From NCBI RefSeq assembly GCF_902859645.1, contig NZ_CADIJR010000003.1:1-64000 (forward strand): a stretch of DNA of 64,000 bases, read 5' to 3'. The notes beneath the pieces were generated by a model. The model searched no databases and was not told where the DNA came from. It saw only the letters and a list, made by a program, of their open reading frames with translations. Positions 7,180 to 20,203 of the stretch are shown here, one piece after another. The DNA comes from Achromobacter insuavis. Its GTDB lineage: Bacteria > Pseudomonadota > Gammaproteobacteria > Burkholderiales > Burkholderiaceae_B. The translations under genes and the position numbers were made by a program. Position 1 is the first letter of the stretch; each line of letters opens with the position of its first letter.

Positions 7180-9372
7180 TCAGGGTGTTTGCGGCGCGGG
7201 CAGGCCGCGCGGCAGGGTAACGGTGAAGATGACCAGGCCATCGTGGCAGGCGACGGCGATGTCGCCGTCGTGGTCGCGCACCACCTGGTTGGCAATATAC
7301 AGGCCCAGCCCCAGGCCGGTGCGGTTGCGCGAGTGGCCCAGCGATTCCGGCTTGAAGGGCGAGAACAGATGCGCCATGACGTCGTCGGGAATCGGCGCGC
7401 CGTGGTTCGCCACCGTCAGTTCGATCGTGTCGCCCGCGCGCGTGGCCACGACCCGGATCGGCATGCGTGGCGCGCCATGCTGGCGGGCATTGCTCATCAG
7501 GTTGGTGACCACCTGGGCGATGCGGTCGGTGTCGGCCATCAGCGTCAGCCCGGAGGCCACTTCGGGTTCGATGCGCAGGCCGGGGTAGGCCTGGCGCTTT
7601 TCCTCGATCAGGCCGTTCAGCAGTTCCGACAGCTGGCATTCGCGCTTTTCGATGCCCAGGCCCATGCCGCCCTGCAGCCGCGACAGGTCCAGCACCTGCG
7701 AGATCAGGCGCTGCATGCGGCCGCTGGAATAGCGGATGCGTTCGCCCATGCGGGCGCCGGAATCGGTCTTGGACAGCAGCGTGGCGGCCATCGAGATGGA
7801 CTGCAGCGGATCGCGCAGGTCGTGGCCGAGCATGGCCAGCAGCGCGGTGCGGGCGCGGTCCACGTCTGCCGCGCGGCTGGTGGCGATGTGCGAGAGCTCG
7901 TCGCGCAGGTTGTCGGCCGCGTCCAGCTCGGCCGGCAGCCACGGCGCGCTGGTGTCGCGCGTGACTTCGCGCCAGGCCTCGAACGAGCCGCGCGGCGTCA
8001 GGCGCGGGCCGAGGGTGCCCACGGCATAGTGCTTTTCCGGCTTGCCGCCCCAGACCACGGTCTCGATCTGCTCGCGCCGCAGCCAGATCAGCCAGCCGTT
8101 GTTCATCGGGTCGAACTTGCAGGCCAGCAGCCCGGCGTAGGGCACCAGGTCGGTCTGCAGGCCGGGATAGTCGCGCGCGATGTTGTCGCTGTGGACCAGC
8201 CGCTGGCCGCTCTGGTCGAGCGCGCACAGAATGCCCGCCAGCTCGCCGCGCGGCGCGATGCCGCCGAACACCGTCACGCTGTTGCCCCACAGGCACAGCG
8301 CGGCGTCGCTGGGAAGCAGCGAGGCGGGGGTGTCGGGGCCGCCCGACAGGGCCTGGTGCACGTTCTCGGACGCGGATACGCGCTCGGCCAGCCGGCTCAC
8401 CAGCGCGGCGCTGCGGCGCGCCTGCTCGGCGCGTTCGCCGCCCTCGATGTTGGCCAGCGCCGCCGACAGCACCTGCGCCAGCGCTTCGCAGGCCAGGCGG
8501 GCGGAATAGGGGATCAGGCGCGGGGAATGGTGATGGCAGGCGATCATGCCCCACAGCCGGCCGCCGATCACCAGCGACAGGCTCATCGAGGCGCGCACCC
8601 CCATGTTGGCCATGTATTCGAGATGGATCGGCGATACGCTGCGCAGCACCGAAAAGCTCATGTCCAGCGGCGCGCCGTCGTGGCCATCCTGGCCCAGCAC
8701 GCGCACCGGCCGGTACTGGCCGTCGGCGATCTGGCGCAGCGTGTTCACGGTGTACAGGCGGCGCGCCTGCGCCGGGATGTCGCCGGCCGGATAGCGCCGT
8801 CCGATCCAGTCCTGCAGCGCCGGGTCGCCGCGCCGCTCGGCCACGATCTCGCCGCTGTCGTCGGGGTGGAAGCGGTAGGCCATCACGCGGTCGAAGCCGG
8901 TGGCGCGCTGCACTTCCTGGACCGTGCGGTCGAGCAGGCCGGCGATGTCGCGCTGCGAGCGGATGCGCTCGATGCCGCGGTAGATGCGCGCGGGGTCGGC
9001 GATGCCGGGATCGTCGCCGCGGCGCTCGAGTTCGATCAGCGTCAGGCCGTCGGCGTTGCGGTGGGCGATGACGTCGTAGGTGTGCTCGCCCAGGGCGATG
9101 GCGAGCGGGTCGAAGACGGGGTCGGCGCCGGCGAGCCAGGTCGGCAGGATGTGCGCCAGGCCCGGCGGCAGCGCCGCCGGTGCGCAGGGGTAGCCCAGTG
9201 CCAGCGGCATGCCCAGCACCTGCGGCGCGTTTTCGCTGGCGTAGCGCAGCACCCCCGCGGCGTCGAACGCGAGCAGCGCGCCCAGCGGCTGGATCGCGCC
9301 CGGTACGTGGATCGGTTCGCTATCGCAGTTGGCGAGGGTGACGGGCGGGTGGGACTGGGTCGGCGCATTCAT
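7180..9372 (-). CDS. bphP: Bacteriophytochrome histidine kinase
   Basis: Red/far-red photoreceptor kinase of 730 residues with PAS-GAF-PHY-HisKA-HATPase layout. Cys16 in LANCDSEPIHVPG is the biliverdin-linking cysteine position of bacteriophytochromes. In the GAF domain, Asp198 (PAGDIP), His250 (SPIHLEYM) and His280 (ACHHHSP) match chromophore-pocket residues. The kinase keeps an H-box (LGHDLRDPLQ), an N-box (VTNLMSNARQHG) and a G2 box (GLGLGLYI). The start gives the normal short N-terminal tail before the cysteine. It leads the operon whose last gene makes its chromophore, and is divergent from the gene at 9520. Confidence 0.95.
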   Translation of the reverse strand: MNAPTQSHPPVTLANCDSEPIHVPGAIQPLGALLAFDAAGVLRYASENAPQVLGMPLALGYPCAPAALPPGLAHILPTWLAGADPVFDPLAIALGEHTYDVIAHRNADGLTLIELERRGDDPGIADPARIYRGIERIRSQRDIAGLLDRTVQEVQRATGFDRVMAYRFHPDDSGEIVAERRGDPALQDWIGRRYPAGDIPAQARRLYTVNTLRQIADGQYRPVRVLGQDGHDGAPLDMSFSVLRSVSPIHLEYMANMGVRASMSLSLVIGGRLWGMIACHHHSPRLIPYSARLACEALAQVLSAALANIEGGERAEQARRSAALVSRLAERVSASENVHQALSGGPDTPASLLPSDAALCLWGNSVTVFGGIAPRGELAGILCALDQSGQRLVHSDNIARDYPGLQTDLVPYAGLLACKFDPMNNGWLIWLRREQIETVVWGGKPEKHYAVGTLGPRLTPRGSFEAWREVTRDTSAPWLPAELDAADNLRDELSHIATSRAADVDRARTALLAMLGHDLRDPLQSISMAATLLSKTDSGARMGERIRYSSGRMQRLISQVLDLSRLQGGMGLGIEKRECQLSELLNGLIEEKRQAYPGLRIEPEVASGLTLMADTDRIAQVVTNLMSNARQHGAPRMPIRVVATRAGDTIELTVANHGAPIPDDVMAHLFSPFKPESLGHSRNRTGLGLGLYIANQVVRDHDGDIAVACHDGLVIFTVTLPRGLPAPQTP

Positions 9373-9519
9373 TCTAGGCTTGTCCTGGAGGTGCGCAATG
9401 TGTTGTCATTATGTCAAAGTTCTTGCGAATGTGTGCATTTGCTGCGCCTCGGCCTTTCGATGCTGGGAAGCCCTAGGATCGATGGCGCCAACCGGCCCTA
9501 ATCCCTCTGCGGAGTTTTC

Positions 9520-10047
9520 ATGGCGCGTCTTCCCTACGCCGATCTGTCTCATCCCGAAGCGCGGCCCCTGGTCGACCGTATCGTCGCCGAGCGCGGCAGC
9601 GTGCTGCACCTCTACCAGATGCTGCTGCACAGCCCGGCGGTGGCGGGCGGCTGGCTCAACTACCTGACGTCGATCCGCCAGCTGTCCACCTTGCCGGGCG
9701 ATATTCGCGAACTTGTGATCATGCGGGTGGCGGCGGTCAACGGCGCGCCCTACGAGGCCGACCAGCACGCGCCGATCGCGCTGAAAGAGGGGCTGTCACA
9801 GGCCCAGCTGGACGCCTTGCCCGAGTGGCAAGCGTCGACCCTGTTCAGCGAGCGCGAGCGCGCGGTGCTGGCCTACACCGACGCCATGACGCGCCAGGTG
9901 CAGGTGCCGGAAGCGGTGTTCCAGGCGGCGCGCGCCGCCATGGGTTCGGACAAGCTGATCGTCGAGCTGACCGCCACCGTCGCCGCCTACAACATGGTGT
10001 CGCGCTTCCTGGAAGCGCTACAGGTGCACTCGCACGACCACCGCTGA
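9520..10047 (+). CDS. Carboxymuconolactone decarboxylase family protein lacking the redox cysteines
   Basis: A 175-residue all-helical protein of the CMD/AhpD superfamily. The fold signature is present (REL-VIMRVAAVNGAPYEADQH-PIAL), but the CxxC pair found in AhpD-type disulfide reductases is replaced by Ala and Glu (APYE), leaving only the conserved Glu/His part. This resembles the Cys-less subfamily with a YExxxH motif, so peroxidase-type thiol chemistry is unlikely. It is divergent from bphP (147-base gap) and convergent with transaldolase. Function is unknown. Confidence 0.8.
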   Translation: MARLPYADLSHPEARPLVDRIVAERGSVLHLYQMLLHSPAVAGGWLNYLTSIRQLSTLPGDIRELVIMRVAAVNGAPYEADQHAPIALKEGLSQAQLDALPEWQASTLFSERERAVLAYTDAMTRQVQVPEAVFQAARAAMGSDKLIVELTATVAAYNMVSRFLEALQVHSHDHR

Positions 10048-10053
10048 GGGCGG

Positions 10054-10076
10054 CGCCCGGCCGCGAAGGCCGGGCG
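10054..10076. terminator. Hairpin between convergent genes
   Basis: A perfect 9-bp inverted repeat (CGCCCGGCC / GGCCGGGCG, loop GCGAA) lies in the 38-base gap between the CMD-family gene and transaldolase. No T-tract follows on either strand, so it is a weak candidate for a shared terminator or mRNA-end stabiliser. Confidence 0.4.
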
Positions 10077-10085
10077 GCGGCGCGA

Positions 10086-11039
10086 TCAGGCGCGTTGCGC
10101 CTCGATCAGCGCGTCCAGCTTGATGGCGTCGGCCACGAACGCGCGGATGCCTTCGGCCAGCTTGTCGCTGGCCATGGCGTCGTCGTTGAGCTGGGTGCGG
10201 AACGCCACTTCGTCCGAGGCGATGCGGGCGATGTCGCCGCCGACGGCGTCGGCGCGCAACTGCGCCGGCGCGTCGCCTTCGGTCTGCGACAGCTGGGTCA
10301 GCAGTTCGGGGCTGATGGTCAGCAGGTCGCAGCCCGACAGCGCCAGGATCTGGCCGACGTTGCGAAAGCTCGCGCCCATGATCTCGGTGGCGATGCCGAA
10401 ACGCTTGTAGTACTGGTAGATGCGGGTCACCGACTGCACGCCGGGATCGCGCGCGCCGGCGTTGTCGGCGTCGACCCAATTGGCGCCGGCGGCCTTCTTG
10501 TGCCAGTCGTAGATGCGGCCGACGAAGGGCGAGATCAATTGCACGCGGGCGTCGGCGCAGGCCACCGCCTGCGGCAGCGAGAACAGCAGCGTCAGGTTGC
10601 AGCGCACGCCCTCGGCCTGCAGCGCGCGGGCGGCCTGGATGCCTTCCCAGGTCGAGGCGATCTTGATCAGCACGCGCTCGCGCGGCACGCCGGCGGCCTG
10701 GTACAGGGCGATCAGGGCGCGGGCGCGCTCGATGGTGGCGCGGGTGTCGAACGACAGGCGCGCGTCGACTTCGGTCGAGACCCGGCCCGGCACGATGTCC
10801 AGGATGGCGCGGCCGAAGGCCACCAGCAGGCGGTCCATCAGTTCGGCGGTGGGGGCGCCGCGGTGGTCGCGGGCGGTCTTTTCGAGCAGGGGGCGGTAGG
10901 CGTCCTGCTGGACGGCCTTGAGAATCAGGGACGGGTTGGTGGTGGCGTCGGTGGGACGCAGCGCCTTCATCGCTTCGAAATCGCCCGTGTCGGCGACAAC
11001 GGTGGTGTGATTGCGCAGGGCGTCAAGTTGGCTGGACAT
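10086..11039 (-). CDS. tal: Transaldolase
   Basis: Transaldolase of 317 residues in the non-oxidative pentose phosphate pathway, moving a dihydroxyacetone unit from sedoheptulose-7-P to glyceraldehyde-3-P through a Schiff base. The lysine is Lys126 in [23 protein letters not shown], the CNLTLLFS strand and [10 protein letters not shown] are family hallmarks. The start at 11039 (MSSQLDALR) matches the TalB family; the upstream in-frame ATG at 11060 would add seven residues. Divergent from carA. Confidence 0.95.
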   Translation of the reverse strand: MSSQLDALRNHTTVVADTGDFEAMKALRPTDATTNPSLILKAVQQDAYRPLLEKTARDHRGAPTAELMDRLLVAFGRAILDIVPGRVSTEVDARLSFDTRATIERARALIALYQAAGVPRERVLIKIASTWEGIQAARALQAEGVRCNLTLLFSLPQAVACADARVQLISPFVGRIYDWHKKAAGANWVDADNAGARDPGVQSVTRIYQYYKRFGIATEIMGASFRNVGQILALSGCDLLTISPELLTQLSQTEGDAPAQLRADAVGGDIARIASDEVAFRTQLNDDAMASDKLAEGIRAFVADAIKLDALIEAQRA

Positions 11040-11156
11040 GGGCAATACGGCTCGCAACATCAGGGTTGAAGGTGCTTTAGCGTATCACCGACCCGTTGAA
11101 ATCTTCGATGCCAGCCTTATTTGGCGCGGCTTTCCAGGGAAAACGCCTACTCAAGG

Positions 11157-11162
11157 TATAAT
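11157..11162 (+). promoter_or_regulatory. Candidate -10 element for carAB
   Basis: A perfect TATAAT lies 40 bases before the carA start in the tal/carA divergent gap. The matching -35 is poor (TTTCCA at 11131-11136 gives a 20-base spacer), so activation or a non-standard promoter is possible. Confidence 0.5.
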
Positions 11163-11201
11163 TCCAAGGTTTGATTATCGATTCTAAAACCGGGGTTTAC
11201 T

Positions 11202-12356
<1,155 letters not shown>

Positions 12357-12366
12357 AGATTGCATC

Positions 12367-15609
<3,243 letters not shown>

Positions 15610-15656
15610 CGCTTGGGCGCGCAGAGGGCGCGCCGCAAGTGAAGTGAGGCAAAAGA

Positions 15657-16553
15657 ATGAAGTGGTTCATTCTGGCGTTGTTTATCGTATGCGCCACGGT
15701 AGTTCACTACCGTGGCCGCGTCCGACACAAGTTCTCGCGGCAGGCGTTGGATCATTCCACCTTCACGGCGCCGCTGAACTGTTTCATGTACGCATTCTCC
15801 AGCGTGCCCAACAAGCCCTATCTCGATCTGGACCAGTTCCCGGAGCTGAAGGTCTTGCTGGACCGCTGCGAGGAAATCCGGGCCGAGGCCGTCAACCTGT
15901 ATGGTGACGGTCACATCAAGGCCTCGGACAAGTACAACGACGCGGGCTTCAACTCGTTCTTCAAGACGGGCTGGAAGCGCTTCTACCTGAAGTGGTACGA
16001 CGCCGACCATCCGTCGGCCGAGGCCCTCTGTCCGGTCACGACCAAGCTGCTGGCGGGCATTCCGACCATCAAGGCCGCGATGTTCGCTTCGCTGCCGCCG
16101 GGCAGCCGCCTGCCGCGCCACCGGGATCCGTATGCCGGTTCGCTGCGCTTTCACATGGGCCTGATCACGCCGAACAGCCCCGACTGCTACATCAACGTCG
16201 ACGGCCAGGAATACTACTGGCGCGACGGCGAGGCGGTCGTGTTCGACGAGACCTTCATCCATTACGCCGAAAACAAGACCGACCAGAACCGGATCATCCT
16301 GTTCGCGGACGTCGAGCGGCCCATGCGTTACCGCTGGGCCCGGGCGTTCAACCGCGTGGTCGGCGGCTTCCTGTTGCGCGCGGCCGCCGCGCCCAACCAG
16401 GAAGGCGACGCCACCGGCGGCATCAACCGCATCTTCGGCGCGGTGTATGCCGTGCGCCGCTTCGGCAAGGCGCTCAAGAAAAAGAGCAAGCCGCTGTACT
16501 ACCTGTCCAAATGGGCGCTGGTGGCGGCGATCTTCGCGCTGATCTTCCTGTAA
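15657..16553 (+). CDS. lpxO: LpxO-type aspartyl/asparaginyl beta-hydroxylase family protein (probable lipid A hydroxylase)
   Basis: A 298-residue Fe(II)/2-oxoglutarate oxygenase anchored by hydrophobic segments at both ends (residues 1-16 and about 284-298). The iron-binding facial triad is visible: His and Asp in LPRHRDPYAGSLRFHMGL, second His in ETFIHYAEN, and an Arg for 2-oxoglutarate in NRIILFADVERP. LpxO proteins add a 2-hydroxyl to lipid A acyl chains. The membrane anchors favour LpxO over soluble beta-hydroxylases, but the substrate is inferred. A strong terminator follows at 16585. Confidence 0.85.
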   Translation: MKWFILALFIVCATVVHYRGRVRHKFSRQALDHSTFTAPLNCFMYAFSSVPNKPYLDLDQFPELKVLLDRCEEIRAEAVNLYGDGHIKASDKYNDAGFNSFFKTGWKRFYLKWYDADHPSAEALCPVTTKLLAGIPTIKAAMFASLPPGSRLPRHRDPYAGSLRFHMGLITPNSPDCYINVDGQEYYWRDGEAVVFDETFIHYAENKTDQNRIILFADVERPMRYRWARAFNRVVGGFLLRAAAAPNQEGDATGGINRIFGAVYAVRRFGKALKKKSKPLYYLSKWALVAAIFALIFL

Positions 16554-16584
16554 ACCCCGGCGCCGGCGTTCCTGTAGCATAGCG

Positions 16585-16620
16585 GGCGGAGCCTCTCTTC
16601 AGAGAGGCTCCGCCTTTTTT
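16585..16620 (+). terminator. Intrinsic terminator after lpxO
   Basis: A perfect 13-bp stem (GGCGGAGCCTCTC / GAGAGGCTCCGCC) with a TTCA loop is followed directly by six T residues. It ends the carAB-lpxO transcript and lies 20 bases before the next gene. Confidence 0.93.
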
Positions 16621-16639
16621 CATCCGACCCGGGGCGAGC

Positions 16640-17413
16640 ATGGACAGAGTCTTCATCACCGGCGCCAGCAGCGGCCTGGGCCGCGCGCTGGCGCAGCGTT
16701 ACGCCGCCAGCGGCGCCACGCTTGGCCTGCTGGGCCGGCGCGAAGACGCGCTGCGGGAACTGGCCGACAGCCTGCCCGGCCAGCATCGCTGTTATGCCGT
16801 GGACGTCTGCGACCGCCAGGCGCTGCACGCGGCCGCGCAGGACTTCATCGCGTTCTGCCAGGGGCGGGTGGACGTGGTCATCGCCAGCGCCGGCATCAGC
16901 GCCGGCACCTTGACCGGGCACCACGAGGACTACGAGGTCTTCAAGGCCATCGTCGACACCAACCTCCTGGCGACCGTGGCGACCTTCGAGCCCTTCGTCG
17001 AACCGATGCGCGCGGCGGGGGGCGGCAGGCTGGTGGGGATCGCCAGTGTCGCCGGCGTGCGCGGCCTGCCGGGCGCGGGCGCCTACAGCGCGTCCAAGTC
17101 GGCGGTGGTGACCTACTGCGAGAGCCTGCGATTGGAGCTGTGGGGCGACGGCATCCGTGTCGTCACCATTGCGCCAGGCTATATCAGGACCGCGATGACG
17201 GCCCATAACCCGTACAAGATGCCGTTCCTGATGGACGCCGACAAGTTCGCGCAGCGCGCCCACGCGGCGATCGGCCGCGGCACGTCATACACGGTGATCC
17301 CGTGGCAGATGGGCGTGGTGGCGAAACTGATGCGGCTGCTGCCCAACGCGGTCTACGACCGGCTGGCGCGCAACGCGCCGCGCAAGCCGCGCAAGGCGGA
17401 CAAGGCCGGCTGA
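16640..17413 (+). CDS. Short-chain dehydrogenase/reductase
   Basis: A 257-residue SDR enzyme with the NAD(P)-binding GASSGLG (residues 8-14), the conserved IASAGIS segment, the catalytic Ser in IASVAGV and the YSASK tetrad portion. The PGYIRTAMT motif follows, and the C-terminus is long, basic and slightly hydrophobic, as in membrane-associated classical SDRs acting on lipids or polyketides. Substrate unknown. It begins just behind the lpxO terminator, so it needs its own promoter or read-through. Confidence 0.88.
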   Translation: MDRVFITGASSGLGRALAQRYAASGATLGLLGRREDALRELADSLPGQHRCYAVDVCDRQALHAAAQDFIAFCQGRVDVVIASAGISAGTLTGHHEDYEVFKAIVDTNLLATVATFEPFVEPMRAAGGGRLVGIASVAGVRGLPGAGAYSASKSAVVTYCESLRLELWGDGIRVVTIAPGYIRTAMTAHNPYKMPFLMDADKFAQRAHAAIGRGTSYTVIPWQMGVVAKLMRLLPNAVYDRLARNAPRKPRKADKAG

Positions 17414-17475
17414 GCCGGCGATCATGCAGCCGCCGGGGTGGGCGGGCGTGCCGGACGCAGGCCCGGCGCCGGCCG

Positions 17476-18120
17476 TCACGGCACCACGTCGTCGCCCACT
17501 TCCGTGGCCACATGGCCCACGTCGCCCCAATGCAGCACTTCCCATTGGCGGCCGCGCACGCCAACGCGGTTGATGCTGACGTTCAGCAGCGCCGCGTCGC
17601 GCGGCGCGTTCAGCGGCACGTCGCTGGCGTGGCGCCAGATGATGTCCAGCACGCCGCCGTGGGTGAACATCAGGATGCGTTCGCCGTCATGGCGGCTGGC
17701 CACGTCGTCGACCGTCGAAATGACGCGCGACTGGAACTGGCCCAGCGTCTCGCCGCCGTCCAGCGCGCGCAGCGGATCGCGGCTGCGCCAGGCGGCCGCG
17801 GCTTCCGGCGCCAGCACGTCGATGCGTTCCAGGTCCAGCCCTTCGAGCACGCCGAAGCCGCGCTCGCGGATGCCGGGTTCGACCCGCACGCGCAGGTCCA
17901 GCTGTTCGGACACTGGCGTGGCCGTGGCGTGGGCGCGTTGCAGGTCGCTGCTGTAGATCGCATCGATCGGCGTGCTGCGGGCGTCTTCGCGCAGGCGCGA
18001 GGCCAGCAGGCCGGCCTGGTTGCGGCCGAATTCGTTCAGGGGGATGTCTTGCCAGCCTTGCAGTCGGCGCTGGCGGTTCCAGTCGGTTTCGCCGTGGCGG
18101 ATGAACCAGATTTCAGTCAT
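17476..18120 (-). CDS. Histidine phosphatase family protein (phosphoglycerate-mutase-like)
   Basis: A 214-residue branch-1 histidine phosphatase. The phospho-histidine motif is IRHGETDWN (His9), the second catalytic histidine is in MFTHGGVLD, and SSDLQRAHATA and GIRERGFGVLEG complete the active site. Such GpmB/CobC-like proteins are usually broad phosphatases rather than true mutases. Convergent with the SDR gene; the LysR gene downstream on the same strand is separated by 48 bases. Confidence 0.88.
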   Translation of the reverse strand: MTEIWFIRHGETDWNRQRRLQGWQDIPLNEFGRNQAGLLASRLREDARSTPIDAIYSSDLQRAHATATPVSEQLDLRVRVEPGIRERGFGVLEGLDLERIDVLAPEAAAAWRSRDPLRALDGGETLGQFQSRVISTVDDVASRHDGERILMFTHGGVLDIIWRHASDVPLNAPRDAALLNVSINRVGVRGRQWEVLHWGDVGHVATEVGDDVVP

Positions 18121-18168
18121 TGCGGTGTCGATACGGTAGGGAAGGGCGCGGGCGGCGGGCCGGCCGGC

Positions 18169-19077
18169 TCAGAGGGGCTCGGGCGCGACTGGCGCGCGCG
18201 GCTTCCAGATGGCTTGAATGATCGAGCTTAACGCGACCAGCGCGGGCTCGCTAGCGCGTTCATAAGGCAGGATGAAACCCAGCATGGCGTCGGCCCGCGC
18301 CTGGCCCCACACCATGAAGTCGCCCGAGGCCGCGCCGGCCAGCGCGGTCTCCTCGCGCAGCAGCGCGCAGCCGGCGCCGGCCCGCACCAGCGCCTCCAGG
18401 TTGGCCTGATCGTCGTTCTGCATGGCGATGCGCGGCGACAGCCCGTGGCGTTCGAACATGTCGCGCAGCAGCAGGTGGGTATGGCTGCCGGCCGGCCCGT
18501 CCAGCCACGGCAATTGCGCCACCTCGCGCCAGCCGCCGCGCTTGAGCACCGCGGCGTGTTCGGTCGGCAAGGCGATGCGGTAGCGCACGCTGCGCAGCGG
18601 CAGCCACAGCACGCCGCGCGGCGGGTGAGCGGCGATGGTCAGCGCCGCCGGCAGCCGGCCGGTGCTGACCTGCTCGGCCAGCACCACGGTGGGCTGGATC
18701 TGCGTCTTCAATTCGATCAGCGGCAGCCGCTGCGTGATGGCCGCGGCCAGTTCGCCCAGGCGCAGGAAGTCGGGCTTTTCGCTGGGCAGGCCCAGCTCCA
18801 CCACGCCTTGCAGGCTGCCCTGCAGCTGCTGCGCCTCGGACTTGAATTGCGCGCCCAGCACCAGCAGTGATTCGGCGGTGGGCAGCAGCATCTCGCCAGC
18901 CTTGGCCAGCGCCAGCCTTCCACCGCTGCGGTCGAACAGCGCTACGCCCAGGCTCTGCTCCAGCGCCTTGATCTGCGCGGTGACGGCTGGCTGGGTGAGC
19001 GACAGCGCTTCGGCGGCCCGCGTCAGGTTGCCCAGGCGGGCAACCGTGACGAAGGCGCGGATCTGATAGATTTCCAT
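18169..19077 (-). CDS. LysR family transcriptional regulator
   Basis: A 302-residue LysR regulator: N-terminal winged helix (QIRAFVTVARLGNLTRAAEAL, SLTQPAVTAQIKALE) and a periplasmic-binding-protein-like effector domain from about residue 90. It begins 25 bases after the stop of the transporter ATPase on the same strand, so it is probably the last gene of that transporter operon, an uncommon place for a LysR gene, which usually lies divergent from its target. It may control the transporter and sense its substrate. Confidence 0.9.
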   Translation of the reverse strand: MEIYQIRAFVTVARLGNLTRAAEALSLTQPAVTAQIKALEQSLGVALFDRSGGRLALAKAGEMLLPTAESLLVLGAQFKSEAQQLQGSLQGVVELGLPSEKPDFLRLGELAAAITQRLPLIELKTQIQPTVVLAEQVSTGRLPAALTIAAHPPRGVLWLPLRSVRYRIALPTEHAAVLKRGGWREVAQLPWLDGPAGSHTHLLLRDMFERHGLSPRIAMQNDDQANLEALVRAGAGCALLREETALAGAASGDFMVWGQARADAMLGFILPYERASEPALVALSSIIQAIWKPRAPVAPEPL

Positions 19078-19101
19078 GCCGCCTTTGTAGGGGAAGCCGG
19101 C

Positions 19102-20187
19102 TCAGGCGGCAAGCAGCCGCACCTGGGTCGGCTCCAGCCCGATCGACACCGGGGCGCCCACCGGGAACGGCGACAGCCCCGCCAGGTGCGACTGGTCGGC
19201 CGTCAGGCGCTGCTCGCCGATCTGCACCTGGTAGCGGGTGAATTCGCCCAGGAACTCGCTGCTTTCCACCACGCCCGGCAGCCACACGTAGCGCGCATCG
19301 CCCAGCCCGTCGGCCATCTCGATCTGCACCGTGTGCGGCCGGAAGCTCGCCGCCAGCCGCTGCGCCGCCGGCGCCTCGGCCGCCAGCGGCAGGTGCAGGT
19401 CGCCCACGCCTTCCACCGCCAGCACCACGCTGCCGCTGGTGCGCTCGCGCACCTCGCCCTCCAGCACGTTCATGGTGCCGACGAAGTTGGCCACGAAGCG
19501 GTTCACCGGGTAGTCGAACAGCGTGCTGGGCGCGCCGATCTGCTGCACCACGCCATGATCCAGCACCGCCATGCGGTCGGCGGTGGTCATGGCCTCTTCC
19601 TGGTCATGGGTGACGAAGATGGTGGTGATGCCCAGCCGCCGCTGCAGGCTCAGCAGGTCCTGGCGCATCTGCACGCGCAGCTTCTTGTCCAGGTTGGACA
19701 GCGGTTCGTCCAGCAGCAGCACCTGCGGCTCGATCACGATGGTGCGCGCCAGCGCCACGCGCTGCTGCTGTCCGCCGGACAACTGGTTGGGGCGCCGGCG
19801 TGCAAACTGCGACAGCCCCACCAGCTCCAGCGCGGCCTCGACCTTGGCGCGGATCTGCTCGCGCGGCAGTTTGCGCTCGACCAGCCCGAACGCCACGTTG
19901 TCCCACACCGTCATGTGCGGCCACAGCGCATAGTTCTGGAACACCATGCCGATATTGCGGTCCCATGGCGGGATGGCGCTGATGTCCTTGCCATCCACCA
20001 GCAACTGGCCAGCGTCCTGCCGGTTGAAGCCCGCGATCAGGCGCAACAGGGTGGACTTGCCCGAACCCGACGGCCCCAGCAGGGCGAAGAACTCGCCCGG
20101 TTCGATGTTGATGTTGACGTCCTTGAGCACTTCCGTCTTGCCATACGACAGCCGGATGTTGCGGCATTCAACGCTGACTTTCTTCAT
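19102..20187 (-). CDS. ABC transporter ATP-binding protein, iron(III)/putrescine/AEP type
   Basis: ATPase of 361 residues with Walker A GPSGSGKST (38-46), signature LSGGQQQR, Walker B LLLDEPLSNLD and switch histidine FVTHD. The last 80 residues form a TOBE-type domain typical of FbpC/PotA/PhnT ATPases. The start at 20187 was chosen because the upstream in-frame extension is Arg/Ala-rich shadow sequence from the permease frame. It begins 16 bases after the permease stop. Confidence 0.92.
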   Translation of the reverse strand: MKKVSVECRNIRLSYGKTEVLKDVNINIEPGEFFALLGPSGSGKSTLLRLIAGFNRQDAGQLLVDGKDISAIPPWDRNIGMVFQNYALWPHMTVWDNVAFGLVERKLPREQIRAKVEAALELVGLSQFARRRPNQLSGGQQQRVALARTIVIEPQVLLLDEPLSNLDKKLRVQMRQDLLSLQRRLGITTIFVTHDQEEAMTTADRMAVLDHGVVQQIGAPSTLFDYPVNRFVANFVGTMNVLEGEVRERTSGSVVLAVEGVGDLHLPLAAEAPAAQRLAASFRPHTVQIEMADGLGDARYVWLPGVVESSEFLGEFTRYQVQIGEQRLTADQSHLAGLSPFPVGAPVSIGLEPTQVRLLAA

Positions 20188-20203
20188 GTCGATTCCCCTT
20201 GAT

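Noticed and set aside
16585-16620. Possible small RNA formed by the long hairpin after lpxO
   Set aside because: The 13-bp stem plus T6 is fully explained as a transcription terminator.
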